A stretch of DNA of 43,101 nt from Clostridia bacterium (GTDB lineage Bacteria > Bacillota > Clostridia > Oscillospirales > Butyricicoccaceae). The stretch is taken from assembly GCA_017394205.1 (NCBI GenBank), contig JAFOPS010000017.1, positions 1 through 43,101 on the forward strand, in the 5' to 3' direction. Below the pieces are notes generated by a model. The model saw only the letters and a list, made by a program, of their open reading frames with translations. It did no database searches and was not told the origin of the DNA. Position numbers and translations under genes: made by a program. This document shows, one piece after another, positions 34,007 through 41,621 of this stretch (positions are counted from its first letter, which is position 1; the number at the start of each line of letters is the position of its first letter).

Positions 34007-34544
34007 ATCTTGATCGGTCGCTTTTCAGGATCGCATAGAGCACGGCGTCGTGAAAAACGCCCTCCTTGCAATACTTCTGCCGGGCATAGCCCTCTTTTTT
34101 CATGCCGGACTTTTCCATGACCCGGCCGGAGGCGGGGTTTTCGGCAAAGTGGTCGGCCTCGACCCGATTGAGGCCCAGCTCGTCAAAGGCAAAGTCGATG
34201 ACGCGGGTGAGGATCTCGGTCATATAGCCCTTGCCCCAGGCGGTCTCTGCCAGAAAATAGGCCACCGTGCCGCTTTGATGCCGCCGGTTCACCACCAGCG
34301 ACATCCGCCCGATGCACACGCCGTTTTCCCGCACGGCCCATTGGAAATAATCCTCGGCGGCGTCGTATTGCTCGGTCACCCGGCGGATCATTTCTTCATA
34401 TTCCTCCGGCGGACGGTGGGGCAGATGGAGCAGGTTCCGGCACACCGACTCCGAAGAGAGCCAGCGGGTCACTTCGGGCACGTCGGCCATGGTCAGCCGG
34501 TCCAAAACCAGCCGTTTGGTGGTCAGGACAGGGGTGTTTTCCAT
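34005..34544 (-). CDS. GNAT acetyltransferase, RimJ/RimL-like
   Basis: 179 residues. N-terminus PVLTTKRLVLDRLTMADVPEV is typical of the RimJ/RimL/SpeG-type Acetyltransf_3 family. Acetyl-CoA loop AETAWGKGYMTEIL, followed by FAFDELGLNRVEADHFAENPASGRVMEKSGM, the conserved C-terminal half. Substrate unknown; could be a ribosomal protein N-terminus or a small molecule. Follows the permease gene after 10 bases with GGAGGATC as ribosome site, so they are co-transcribed. Confidence 0.86.
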   Translation of the reverse strand: MENTPVLTTKRLVLDRLTMADVPEVTRWLSSESVCRNLLHLPHRPPEEYEEMIRRVTEQYDAAEDYFQWAVRENGVCIGRMSLVVNRRHQSGTVAYFLAETAWGKGYMTEILTRVIDFAFDELGLNRVEADHFAENPASGRVMEKSGMKKEGYARQKYCKEGVFHDAVLYAILKSDRSR

Positions 34545-34554
34545 AGGATCCTCC

Positions 34555-35406
34555 TTACAGCAAAAGCTGCAATACCAGGCCGAACAGGGCCGAAACCAGA
34601 TAAAGGGTCACGATGATCTGAAGATTCTCCCGTTTGCTTTTGTTCATCCGCAGCAAAACGGCAAGTCCGATGCCCGCGTTGGAGCAAAGCCCCGCCAGGC
34701 AGGCGCCGAAGCTCATGCTTCCCGCCAAATAGAGCTGGGTCAGCGTCACCGAGGCGGCGCAGTTGGGGATCAGACCCACCAGCGCGGCAATAAAGGGCTG
34801 AAGAGCCGACCCGTGGAGCAGGAAAGAGGCGATGCGCTCCTGCCCCAAAAGCTCGATGGCCCCGTTGAGCAGCAGATTGATCCCCAGAATAAAGAGCAGG
34901 ATATGGCCCGTGTGCCAGAGCGCGGGGCGGAGGATGCCGCCCTCCTCCTCGCAGCCGCAGTTTTCACAGAGATCGTACAGCTCGCGCTTCGAGCCGGTTT
35001 TTTTCAAAACCAGATCTACGGCAAAGCCTGCCGCAATGCCGATCGCCACCTTGCTCAAAAGGAGCAGCGGGATCATGCGCCGCCCCTGCGGCGAGCCGAT
35101 CATCAGCGGCAGCGCCTCGTCGGAGGTGGAGAGAAAGACCGCCAGCAGCGTGCCCCGGGAGACCAGACCGGCCGCGTAAAGATTGGACGCCGCCGAGGAA
35201 AAGCCGCACTGGGGCACACAGCCCAGGATCGCGCCCACCAGCGGACCGAGCCTGCCCATGCTTTTCAGGCGCGCCTCCATCTTTTCCGAAAAGCGGTGCT
35301 CCGCGGCCTCCATTAGCAGATAAGCAAAAAACAGGAAGGGGAGCAGCTTCAGCGTGTCAAGCAGCGCGTCCCATACGATATCTTGAATCAACTCCCAGGA
35401 AAGCAT
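34555..35406 (-). CDS. Predicted metal/arsenic efflux-type permease (PF11449-like)
   Basis: 283 residues, about eight membrane segments arranged as two related halves. First half has LGCVPQCGFSSAASNLYAAGLVS, second has GLIPNCAASVTLTQLYLAGSMS, so each half carries P-Q/N-C and a following L-Y-x-A-G. Between them a cytoplasmic loop contains CENCGCEEEGG, a likely metal-binding patch. This matches the family annotated variously as arsenic efflux or putative manganese transporter; the substrate is not settled. Own promoter, head of a two-gene unit. Confidence 0.75.
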   Translation of the reverse strand: MLSWELIQDIVWDALLDTLKLLPFLFFAYLLMEAAEHRFSEKMEARLKSMGRLGPLVGAILGCVPQCGFSSAASNLYAAGLVSRGTLLAVFLSTSDEALPLMIGSPQGRRMIPLLLLSKVAIGIAAGFAVDLVLKKTGSKRELYDLCENCGCEEEGGILRPALWHTGHILLFILGINLLLNGAIELLGQERIASFLLHGSALQPFIAALVGLIPNCAASVTLTQLYLAGSMSFGACLAGLCSNAGIGLAVLLRMNKSKRENLQIIVTLYLVSALFGLVLQLLL

Positions 35407-35437
35407 AGATCAGGATCCTTTCTGCACAATTAAAAAC

Positions 35438-35466
35438 ATTATAACAGAAGGAGCAGGACGGCGCAA
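35438..35466 (-). promoter_or_regulatory. Sigma-A promoter of the permease-GNAT unit
   Basis: Minus strand: TTGCGC (35466-35461), 17-bp spacer, TATAAT (35443-35438), 32 bases before the permease start. Confidence 0.8.
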
Positions 35467-35506
35467 GGGATATCCCGAATTTTTCCTGTCCGCTGTGAAA
35501 AAACAC

Positions 35507-35535
35507 TTGTGCTTTCATCAAAAGCAGTGTATCAT
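35507..35535 (+). promoter_or_regulatory. Sigma-A promoter of the ACT-domain gene unit
   Basis: TTGTGC at 35507-35512, 17-bp spacer, TATCAT at 35530-35535, 38 bases before the ATG. It overlaps the first codons of a longer open frame, which argues for the later start. Confidence 0.72.
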
Positions 35536-35572
35536 AACCTTGGCGGCGCTTTGCCGCGAAAGGAGTTTACGC

Positions 35573-36010
35573 ATGCTGGAACAGTATCTGATCATTCACA
35601 AGAGCATCCTGCCCGATTATTATGAGAAGGTCGTGGAGGCGCGGCATCTGATCGAATCTGGCCGGGTGCGGGAGGTCAGCCAGGCCGTCCGCCGGGTGGG
35701 CATCTCCCGCAGCACTTATTACAAGTATAAGGACCACATTCTGGAAACCTCGGAGATGGCCATCGGGCGCAAGGCGGTGCTGTCCATGCTGCTGAAGCAT
35801 GAGCCCGGCGTCCTCAGCGCCGTGCTCTCCCGGATCTCCGAGGGCGGCGGAAGCGTCCTTACCATCACCCAGAGCCTGCCCATCCGGGGCAGTGCCAGCG
35901 TGACGGTGACGCTGGATGTGAGCGAAATGCCGCTTTCCGTGCAGGAGCTGCTGGCGGGGCTGAACGCCGTGACCGGCGTGGAAAGCACCCGTCTGGTAGC
36001 GGTGGAATAA
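35573..36010 (+). CDS. UPF0735/PheB-type ACT-domain protein
   Basis: 145 residues. The N-terminal half has a helix-turn-helix-like part (VREVSQAVRRVGISRSTYYKYKDHI) and the C-terminal half is an ACT domain (EPGVLSAVLSRISEGGGSVLTITQSLP...). This two-part layout fits the UPF0735 family (PheB in Bacillus), often annotated as an amino-acid-responsive regulator. Start at 35573 with AAAGGAG upstream. First of a three-gene unit. Confidence 0.85.
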   Translation: MLEQYLIIHKSILPDYYEKVVEARHLIESGRVREVSQAVRRVGISRSTYYKYKDHILETSEMAIGRKAVLSMLLKHEPGVLSAVLSRISEGGGSVLTITQSLPIRGSASVTVTLDVSEMPLSVQELLAGLNAVTGVESTRLVAVE

Positions 36011-36020
36011 GGAGGCGCTT

Positions 36021-36488
36021 ATGAACGAGCATGGGAACGGTTCGGCAGAACAGCTTCGTCTGATGCGGCGGCAGTCGGCGCTCCTTACCGGCATCGCCGT
36101 GCTGCTGGCGGTGCTGCTGGCGGTGATGGCGGCGGCGTTCTTTTCTCTGCGCCGCTGGGCCGGGGAGATCGACATGACCCTGAAGCAGATGGACATGGAG
36201 GCCTTTAACCGGGCCGTGACGTCGATGGACGAGGCGGCGGACCGGCTGAGCGGAGTGGACGTGGACGGCCTCAACGCCACGGCAGCCTCGCTGAAAGCGG
36301 CGGCCGACAATCTGAGCAGCGTGGATATGGAATCGCTCAACAGCGCTGTCAAATCGCTTTCCGGCGCGGCGGAGAACCTCAAAGGGGTCGACGTGAGCGC
36401 GCTCAACCGGCTGGTGCAGTCGCTGGAAACGGTGTCTGACCGGTTGGAAAAGGCGGTAAGCGCCATCGGCGGCCTGTTCGGACGGTAA
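36021..36488 (+). CDS. Membrane-anchored protein with four 22-residue repeats
   Basis: 155 residues, not recognised. Residues 1-19 polar, 20-43 one membrane segment followed by RR, so the repeats may face either side. Four tandem 22-residue units cover 57-78, 79-100, 101-122 and 123-144, with pattern [VM]-D-[VM]-x-x-[LF]-N ... S-[LM] ... A-x-[DE]-x-L. A 22-residue period equals two 11-residue helical turns, as in right-handed coiled coils and lipid-binding amphipathic helices. Ends in GGLFGR. 10 bases after the ACT gene with a GGAGG site. Confidence 0.75.
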   Translation: MNEHGNGSAEQLRLMRRQSALLTGIAVLLAVLLAVMAAAFFSLRRWAGEIDMTLKQMDMEAFNRAVTSMDEAADRLSGVDVDGLNATAASLKAAADNLSSVDMESLNSAVKSLSGAAENLKGVDVSALNRLVQSLETVSDRLEKAVSAIGGLFGR

Positions 36489-36540
36489 AGCCGACCGCAT
36501 ACGCTGCTGTGTGTGCAGGCAAAGCAAAGGAGAGAACCGC

Positions 36541-37080
36541 ATGCTGATCGAACAAGGCGATATTTGCATCCGAAACGTGGAAAAGGCCGATTGTGTCCAA
36601 CTTGCCGCATGGTGGAACGACGGAAGCGTCATGGCTCACGCCGGATTTCCGCTGGGGCTGAACACGACGGCCGAAAAGATCGAAGCGCAGCTCGCGGGCA
36701 ACAGCGATGAAACGGCGCGGGTGCTGATGATCGAATATCGGGGCGAGCCCATCGGCGAGATGAACTATCGCAATCTGGGCGGCAAAACGGCGGAGCTCGG
36801 GATCAAGATCTGTGACCCCGCATATCAGGAAAAAGGGCTGGGGCGCGTGATCCTGAGTCTGCTGATCCGGCGGCTTTTTTCCATGGGATACGAAAAGATC
36901 GTGCTTGACACCAATCGAACCAACACGCGGGCGCAGCACGTCTATGAGCTTTTGGGATTTCAAAAGCTCCGGGTCAACGAGAATGCTTGGCAGGATCAGC
37001 TGGGAAGGTGGCAGTCGTCGGTGGATTATGAGCTGACGCCAGAGCGGTTTGCGGACCGGGCAGGGCAGGCCGGCGACTGA
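36541..37080 (+). CDS. GNAT acetyltransferase
   Basis: 179 residues, Acetyltransf_3-like. Core: ARVLMIEYRGEPIGEMNYR, the acetyl-CoA loop PAYQEKGLGRVILSLLI, and LDTNRTNTRAQHVYELLGFQKLRV. Starts at the ATG at 36541, after AAAGGAGAG. Substrate unknown. Its reading frame continues open for 57 codons after the stop (see next entry). Third gene of the ACT-domain unit. Confidence 0.85.
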   Translation: MLIEQGDICIRNVEKADCVQLAAWWNDGSVMAHAGFPLGLNTTAEKIEAQLAGNSDETARVLMIEYRGEPIGEMNYRNLGGKTAELGIKICDPAYQEKGLGRVILSLLIRRLFSMGYEKIVLDTNRTNTRAQHVYELLGFQKLRVNENAWQDQLGRWQSSVDYELTPERFADRAGQAGD

Positions 37081-37251
37081 GGAGGCGCCGAAAAAGACGG
37101 TCTGATCACCGTTGCCCGCTATGAAACGATGACGGAAAAGATGCGGGAATGGAACAGAAAAACCATCCGGGAAGAATATGAGGGCGCGATCGACCATCCC
37201 GAATACCGGCATTTTTTGAGAGGGAATTTCCCCGATCTCATCGGGAAATAG
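37081..37251 (+). pseudogene. Coding-like remnant in frame after the GNAT stop
   Basis: After the GNAT TGA the same frame stays open for 56 codons to a TAG at 37249-37251. The peptide is protein-like (YETMTEKMREWNRKTIREEYEG, then HPEYRHFLRGNFPDLIGK) and has codon use like the neighbours, but lacks a start codon with a ribosome site; the first ATG is at 37129. It could be the end of a lost or fused gene, or an extension of the GNAT cut off by a recent stop. Not recognised. Confidence 0.5.
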
Positions 37252-37287
37252 CGGGCCGGAGGGCTCAAAACCGCATAAAAAGCGCAC

Positions 37288-37326
37288 AAAACAAGCCGCA
37301 GAGAGCGTTCTCTGCGGCTTGTTTTT
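37288..37326. terminator. Bidirectional terminator between GNAT remnant and msrA
   Basis: 13-bp perfect stem CAAGCCGCAGAGA (37292-37304) / complement (37309-37321), 4-base loop, T-rich on both strands. Confidence 0.88.
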
Positions 37327-37357
37327 CTGGGACGGACGCGATGCGCCGTCGATCGGG

Positions 37358-37882
37358 TCAAAACAGCTTTTTTCGAAGCGGGCAGGCCTTTCCGGCGGCG
37401 GCGCGGCCGGACGCCTCCAGTTCCCGTGCAAAGTCCTCCGGATGCTTCTGATAATAATTCTGATGGTGCTCTTCGGCGGGCCAGAAGGTCTTCAGCGGCT
37501 CAAGGCTGACGAAGACGGGCTTTCCGCCGGATCGTTCCAGCAGACGGCACAGCCGGGCAGCCGTGTCCCGCTGCGCCTCGTCGGCATAATAGACCGCCAG
37601 CGTATACGAGCGGCCCCGGTCGATGAACTGCCCCTCGCCGTCAAAGGGGTCGACCCCCTCCAGAAACACCTTGCACAGCGTTTCAAAGGAAACGGCATGC
37701 TCGTCGTATTCCACCCGGATGGTCTCCCGGTGGCCGGTGCGCTGGGCCTTCACAGACTCATAATCGGGCGACGGCTCGTCGCCGCCGCAATAGCCCGCTT
37801 CTGTCCGATGCACGCCCTCCAGCGCGTCAAAAAAGGGGATGATGCACCAGAAGCAGCCTCCGGCGAAATAAGCGTTTTTCAT
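37358..37882 (-). CDS. msrA: Peptide methionine-S-sulfoxide reductase
   Basis: 174 residues. Catalytic motif GGCFWC puts the active Cys at residue 10, followed by GYCGGDEPSPDYESV, HRETIRVEYDE and PAEEHHQNYYQKHP, all typical MsrA. Repairs oxidised methionine. ATG at 37882 preferred; a GTG three codons earlier overlaps the GAGGTG ribosome site. It starts 10 bases after the aldo/keto reductase stop, last gene of the minus-strand run. Confidence 0.94.
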   Translation of the reverse strand: MKNAYFAGGCFWCIIPFFDALEGVHRTEAGYCGGDEPSPDYESVKAQRTGHRETIRVEYDEHAVSFETLCKVFLEGVDPFDGEGQFIDRGRSYTLAVYYADEAQRDTAARLCRLLERSGGKPVFVSLEPLKTFWPAEEHHQNYYQKHPEDFARELEASGRAAAGKACPLRKKLF

Positions 37883-37892
37883 CAGGATCACC

Positions 37893-39071
37893 TCAGTATT
37901 TCATAAACAGGCGGATATAGGCCTTTGCCGCCTTGTAGGCCGGCCCCTCCAGCGCGGCGCGGGCGCGCTCCAGCTCCTTGCGGATCTCGATGCCCTGGGG
38001 GCAGTGAAGCTCGCATTTGCCGCATTTGACACAGTTGGAGGCGGCGGTGGGATCTTTGCGAAGCGCGGTGCACATGATGTATTCCCGCAGGCCGGCGTAC
38101 CATCCGTCGGAATAGCGGCGGTTGTAAGCGGTAAAGATGCCGGGGATGTCCACGCCCTGCGGGCAGGGCATGCAATAACGGCAGCCGGTGCAGGGGACCT
38201 TGGTGCCCCGGCTGATGGCCTGCGCCGCCTGCTTCAGAAAGGCTCGTTCCTCATCGGAAAAGCAGCCGGGCAGCGCCTCCGAGGCAATGCGCGTGTTTTC
38301 GGCCACCATCTCCAGCGAGTTCATTCCCGAGAGGACGCAGGTCACCTCCGGCTGATCCCACAGCCAGCGCAGGCCCCATTCGGCGGGCGAGCGGCCCGAG
38401 GGATGCTCTTCAAAGAGGCGAAGCGCTTCCTTGGGCAGCTTGTTCGCCAGGCGCCCGCCCCGCAGCGGCTCCATGATGACCACGGGGATGCCCTTGGAGG
38501 CGGCGTATTTCAGCCCCGTAATTCCCGCCTGCGAATGCTGATCCATGTAGTTGTACTGGATCTGGCAGAAATCCCAGTCGTAGGCGTCCAGCAGGGCGCA
38601 GAACATATCGGAATTGCCGTGGTAGGAGAACCCGATCTGTCGGATGACGCCGGCGGCCTTCTGTTCCTCCAGCCAGCGCAAAACGCCCAGCGCCTTCAGC
38701 CGTTCCCAGGTGGAAACGTCGTTGAGCATGTGCATGAGATAATAGTCCACCCGGTCGGTGCGCAGCCGCCGGAGCTCTTCGTCAAAATAGGTCCGGACGC
38801 TGTCCGGCGCCTTGAGCATATAGTGCGGCAGCTTGGTGGCGATGTTCACTCTGTCCCGCAGACCGCTGCGCGCCAGGATCTCCCCCAGAGCGGCCTCGCT
38901 GCCGCCGTAAACATAGGCGGTGTCGAAATAATTGACCCCCGCTTCAATCGCGGCCAGGATCTCCCGTTCGGCCTTGTCCAGATCGATGCTGCCCAGCTTC
39001 TGGGTGAAGCGCATGCAGCCGAAGCCCAGCGCCGAGACGGGATTCCCGTATTTGTCGGAACGGTATTGCAT
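37893..39071 (-). CDS. Aldo/keto reductase with ferredoxin-like C-terminus
   Basis: 392 residues. Residues 1 to about 290 are an aldo/keto reductase barrel: NYFDTAYVYGGSE (Asp and Tyr), ATKLP (Lys) and YLMHML (His) are the active-site set. The C-terminal 100 residues hold two cysteine clusters, CTGCRYCMPCPQG and CVKCGKCELHCPQG, each C-x2-C-x2-C-x3-C or close, for 4Fe-4S clusters. This fused form is common in anaerobes; substrate unknown. ATG at 39071 with GGAGGCG upstream. Confidence 0.9.
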   Translation of the reverse strand: MQYRSDKYGNPVSALGFGCMRFTQKLGSIDLDKAEREILAAIEAGVNYFDTAYVYGGSEAALGEILARSGLRDRVNIATKLPHYMLKAPDSVRTYFDEELRRLRTDRVDYYLMHMLNDVSTWERLKALGVLRWLEEQKAAGVIRQIGFSYHGNSDMFCALLDAYDWDFCQIQYNYMDQHSQAGITGLKYAASKGIPVVIMEPLRGGRLANKLPKEALRLFEEHPSGRSPAEWGLRWLWDQPEVTCVLSGMNSLEMVAENTRIASEALPGCFSDEERAFLKQAAQAISRGTKVPCTGCRYCMPCPQGVDIPGIFTAYNRRYSDGWYAGLREYIMCTALRKDPTAASNCVKCGKCELHCPQGIEIRKELERARAALEGPAYKAAKAYIRLFMKY

Positions 39072-39083
39072 AAGCGCCTCCTG

Positions 39084-39890
39084 TCAGCACGTCCGCGTGG
39101 TGAAAACGAACCGCTCCACCGCCTCGCGGAAGCCCTCGCTCCGCTCGCGGGAGCAAACGTAATCGGCGATCTCCTTGACCTGCGGGACGGCGTTCGCCAC
39201 CGCCACCGCCACCCCCGCGGCCTGAAGCAGCGGGATGTCGTTGGTATTGTCGCCGCAGGCCATGATCTCGTCTTTTTCCACGCCCATCAGCGCCGCCAGA
39301 CGCTCCAGCGCCACACCCTTGTGGGTCCCCTTGGCCATTACCTCGATGAGATAGGGCTCGGATTGGGCGAAATAGGCCTTGTCGCCGTAAAGCGCCTCCA
39401 GCTGTGCCTGCAGGGCGGGAACCTGCTCCGCCGGCGCGGCCAGGAGCATTTTCGGCGTGGGGAAGGGGGTCATTGCGGAAAAATCGCCCACCTCCCGGCA
39501 GGTGGTGAAGGGCAGATCGGGATCGGGATGGACGTCGTGACGCAGCCGCTCCACCACGATGACGTGGTGATCGTAAAGCTGGACGTAGATCCCCCGCTCT
39601 TTGGAGAAGGCCAGGATGCCGTCCACCACATCCTGCGGGACGCAGCTTTCATACAGGGGCGCTTCCTCGCCCTCCCGCAGGATCATGGCGCCGTTGTAGC
39701 AGATGATGGGCGCGTTTCCGCCGAGCCGGCGGGCAATGACGCCCGCCGAGGCATAGGACCGACCCGTGACCACGGCGGTGGGCACGCCCAGAGCGCGGGC
39801 CCTTGCCACCGTGTGCAGCGTGGCGGGCGGGAGGACCCCTCCGCGGTCCAGCAGAGTATTGTCCAGATCAGTGGCGATCAGCTTGATCAT
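39084..39890 (-). CDS. Cof-type HAD-IIB phosphatase
   Basis: 268 residues. HAD motif I TDLDNTLLD (Asp8, Asp10), motif II VVTGRS, motif III Lys in KGTHKGVAL, motif IV GDNTNDIPLL. The cap domain between 85 and 185 is the type IIB. Members dephosphorylate sugar phosphates or flavin/pyridoxal phosphates; specificity cannot be read. Gap to the aldo/keto reductase is 12 bases. Confidence 0.88.
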   Translation of the reverse strand: MIKLIATDLDNTLLDRGGVLPPATLHTVARARALGVPTAVVTGRSYASAGVIARRLGGNAPIICYNGAMILREGEEAPLYESCVPQDVVDGILAFSKERGIYVQLYDHHVIVVERLRHDVHPDPDLPFTTCREVGDFSAMTPFPTPKMLLAAPAEQVPALQAQLEALYGDKAYFAQSEPYLIEVMAKGTHKGVALERLAALMGVEKDEIMACGDNTNDIPLLQAAGVAVAVANAVPQVKEIADYVCSRERSEGFREAVERFVFTTRTC

Positions 39891-39905
39891 ATCCGTACCC
39901 TCCGC

Positions 39906-40481
39906 TCAAAGACAAAAGATGAAATAGATCAGCGAAACGATCAGCAGCGCCAGGATCACCAGATTAAAGGCGCGGATCACCCGGTCGGTGCGGATCCGGA
40001 AGCCGCCCACCATCGAGGGGCGCTTTACGTCGAAGGCGTAAAGATAATGAGGCAGCTTTTCGCCGGAATCGGGGGTGCGCCCCTGCACCTCGGCGGGGAA
40101 GAGTCCGCCGAACCACAGATGATAGCAGGTGCGGGCCTCCTCCTTGTATTCGTTGAAGGCGTCGCGCCAGCGCTTGGTCAAAAGCAGCGTGATCACGCCG
40201 ATGACGATGAGCAGGGCGGTCATGCCGATGCGGATGACGCCGTTGCCGATGCCGTAAACAAAGGCCAGCGCACCGGCGACCACAGCCATATAGATGCTCA
40301 TAAAGGTGAGCCGCTCCATCTCCACATGGCGGGCGTGGGCCAGATTCTCCGAAAGGCAGGTCATGAAAAACTCGGCCTGGCTTTCGGTGATGCGTTCCTC
40401 GTTGCCCGCAAGCGAGGCGCGGCGGATGACGTCGGTAAAATATGCTTCGGCCTGGATGGGTTCGGATCGCTTCGTGTCCAT
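39906..40481 (-). CDS. Hypothetical membrane protein with two hydrophobic hairpins
   Basis: 191 residues, not recognised. Polar N-terminal 65 residues, then a hydrophobic pair about 66-108 (MSIYMAVVAGALAFVYGIG and IGMTALLIVIGVITLLL), a soluble stretch with YKEEARTCYHLWFGGLFP, and a final segment LVILALLIVSLIYFIF. Start ATG at 40481 (GAGGA upstream); the open frame to 40664 runs into the DUF917 gene and is not used. HAD gene follows after 15 bases. Confidence 0.72.
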   Translation of the reverse strand: MDTKRSEPIQAEAYFTDVIRRASLAGNEERITESQAEFFMTCLSENLAHARHVEMERLTFMSIYMAVVAGALAFVYGIGNGVIRIGMTALLIVIGVITLLLTKRWRDAFNEYKEEARTCYHLWFGGLFPAEVQGRTPDSGEKLPHYLYAFDVKRPSMVGGFRIRTDRVIRAFNLVILALLIVSLIYFIFCL

Positions 40482-40542
40482 ATTCAGTCCTCGTTTTCTG
40501 CCGCCGGCGGCGGCGAATGGTGATTTGTTTTTGGCGGCGGGA

Positions 40543-41619
40543 TCAAGATGCTCCCGGCGGCTCCGGGATCGCCTTTCCCACAGCGGCTTCGCAGGGCGAA
40601 AGCAGCGCCCGGTCAGACATGGTGCTGCTGAGGAGCAGCCGCTCCCGCGGGACGACGGCCGCAAGCACCTCTGTCCCGCGGCACAGGCGGGCGGAGGTGA
40701 TCGGGAGTCCGGTTGAGGCGTCCAGCAGGGCGATCAGATCGGGAAAAGTGGCCAGACGGCGCCCGCCGAGCTCTGCGGTCATGTATTCATTCCAGAAAGT
40801 GACTTCCAGATCGCCGCTGTCGCTTCGAATCATGGCCCGTCCCACGTCAAAGCCGCCCTTCGCCGTCAGAGAGCAGTCATTAACGACGCCGCGCGCCGCG
40901 ATGCGGCATCCCAGCGCGCGCTCCAGCGAGGCCGCGAGCGCGACAGGATCGTTTTCATGGGCGCGGAAGAGCCGGCCGATCCGGATGCATTCCCGCAGCG
41001 CGCCGGGGGCGCCGTGCGCCCTGACGTGGGCTGCCGTCGCGGGATTGCGCAGCACGGTGACGAAGCTGCGGGCCTGGGCGGCGGTCTCCCGCACCAGGCG
41101 GGACGTGCTTTCCACCGAGCCGCAGGCGCAGATCTCCAAATCGTGTGCGCCCAGCCCGCCCGCGGCGGTCTGAACGGTGCGGTAGCCCTCGAGCCGGTCC
41201 AGCAGCATGCTTCCCATGACGCCGGTGGGGTGAGCGCGGCCGTTGCAGGCGGCGTCCAGCATGGGAATCCCCGCCGCGGCCGCAGTAAGCCAGCCGTTGG
41301 TGATGCTCTGACCGCCGGCCTCGTTGGCCATCAGCGCGGCGATGGGCGCGGAAAAATGACGGCGAAAAAGCTCATAAACGCGGACACAATGCGCCGGTGT
41401 GACTCCGGCGGCGCCGTCGGTGGGCGAACCCACCAGCGACGCGGTGACCACCGTGTCTTCGGGGGAGAGCTCGCCGACGTCCAGCACGGTGATCTCACCG
41501 CAGGCCAGCGCTTCCCGCGCCACCCTGAGCCCGTCCTCCAGCTGTCCTCCTCCGCCGCCGCCGAAAAACTGGCCGCCGTAAACGGCGTCCTTTGCACTTT
41601 CCGGATCCAATCGGAACAT
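40543..41619 (-). CDS. DUF917 family protein
   Basis: 358 residues. N-terminal YGGQFFGGGGGGQLEDGLRVA is the Gly-rich mark of DUF917, followed by LSPEDTVVTASLVGSPT, then GQSITNGWLTAAAAGIPMLDAACNGRAHPTG and a beta-rich C-terminal domain. DUF917 has been tied to thiohydantoin desulfurisation in one system and usually sits with hydantoinase/oxoprolinase-type genes. None of those is here; its partner is the AroM-like gene 2 bases upstream. Reaction in this organism unknown. Confidence 0.83.
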   Translation of the reverse strand: MFRLDPESAKDAVYGGQFFGGGGGGQLEDGLRVAREALACGEITVLDVGELSPEDTVVTASLVGSPTDGAAGVTPAHCVRVYELFRRHFSAPIAALMANEAGGQSITNGWLTAAAAGIPMLDAACNGRAHPTGVMGSMLLDRLEGYRTVQTAAGGLGAHDLEICACGSVESTSRLVRETAAQARSFVTVLRNPATAAHVRAHGAPGALRECIRIGRLFRAHENDPVALAASLERALGCRIAARGVVNDCSLTAKGGFDVGRAMIRSDSGDLEVTFWNEYMTAELGGRRLATFPDLIALLDASTGLPITSARLCRGTEVLAAVVPRERLLLSSTMSDRALLSPCEAAVGKAIPEPPGAS

Positions 41620-41621
41620 CC

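Noticed and set aside
38004-40523. 839-codon open frame on the plus strand
   Set aside because: It is antisense to the AKR, HAD and membrane-protein genes, all with clear motifs; long open antisense frames are expected at this GC content. Low-complexity His/Gly/Asp-rich translation.
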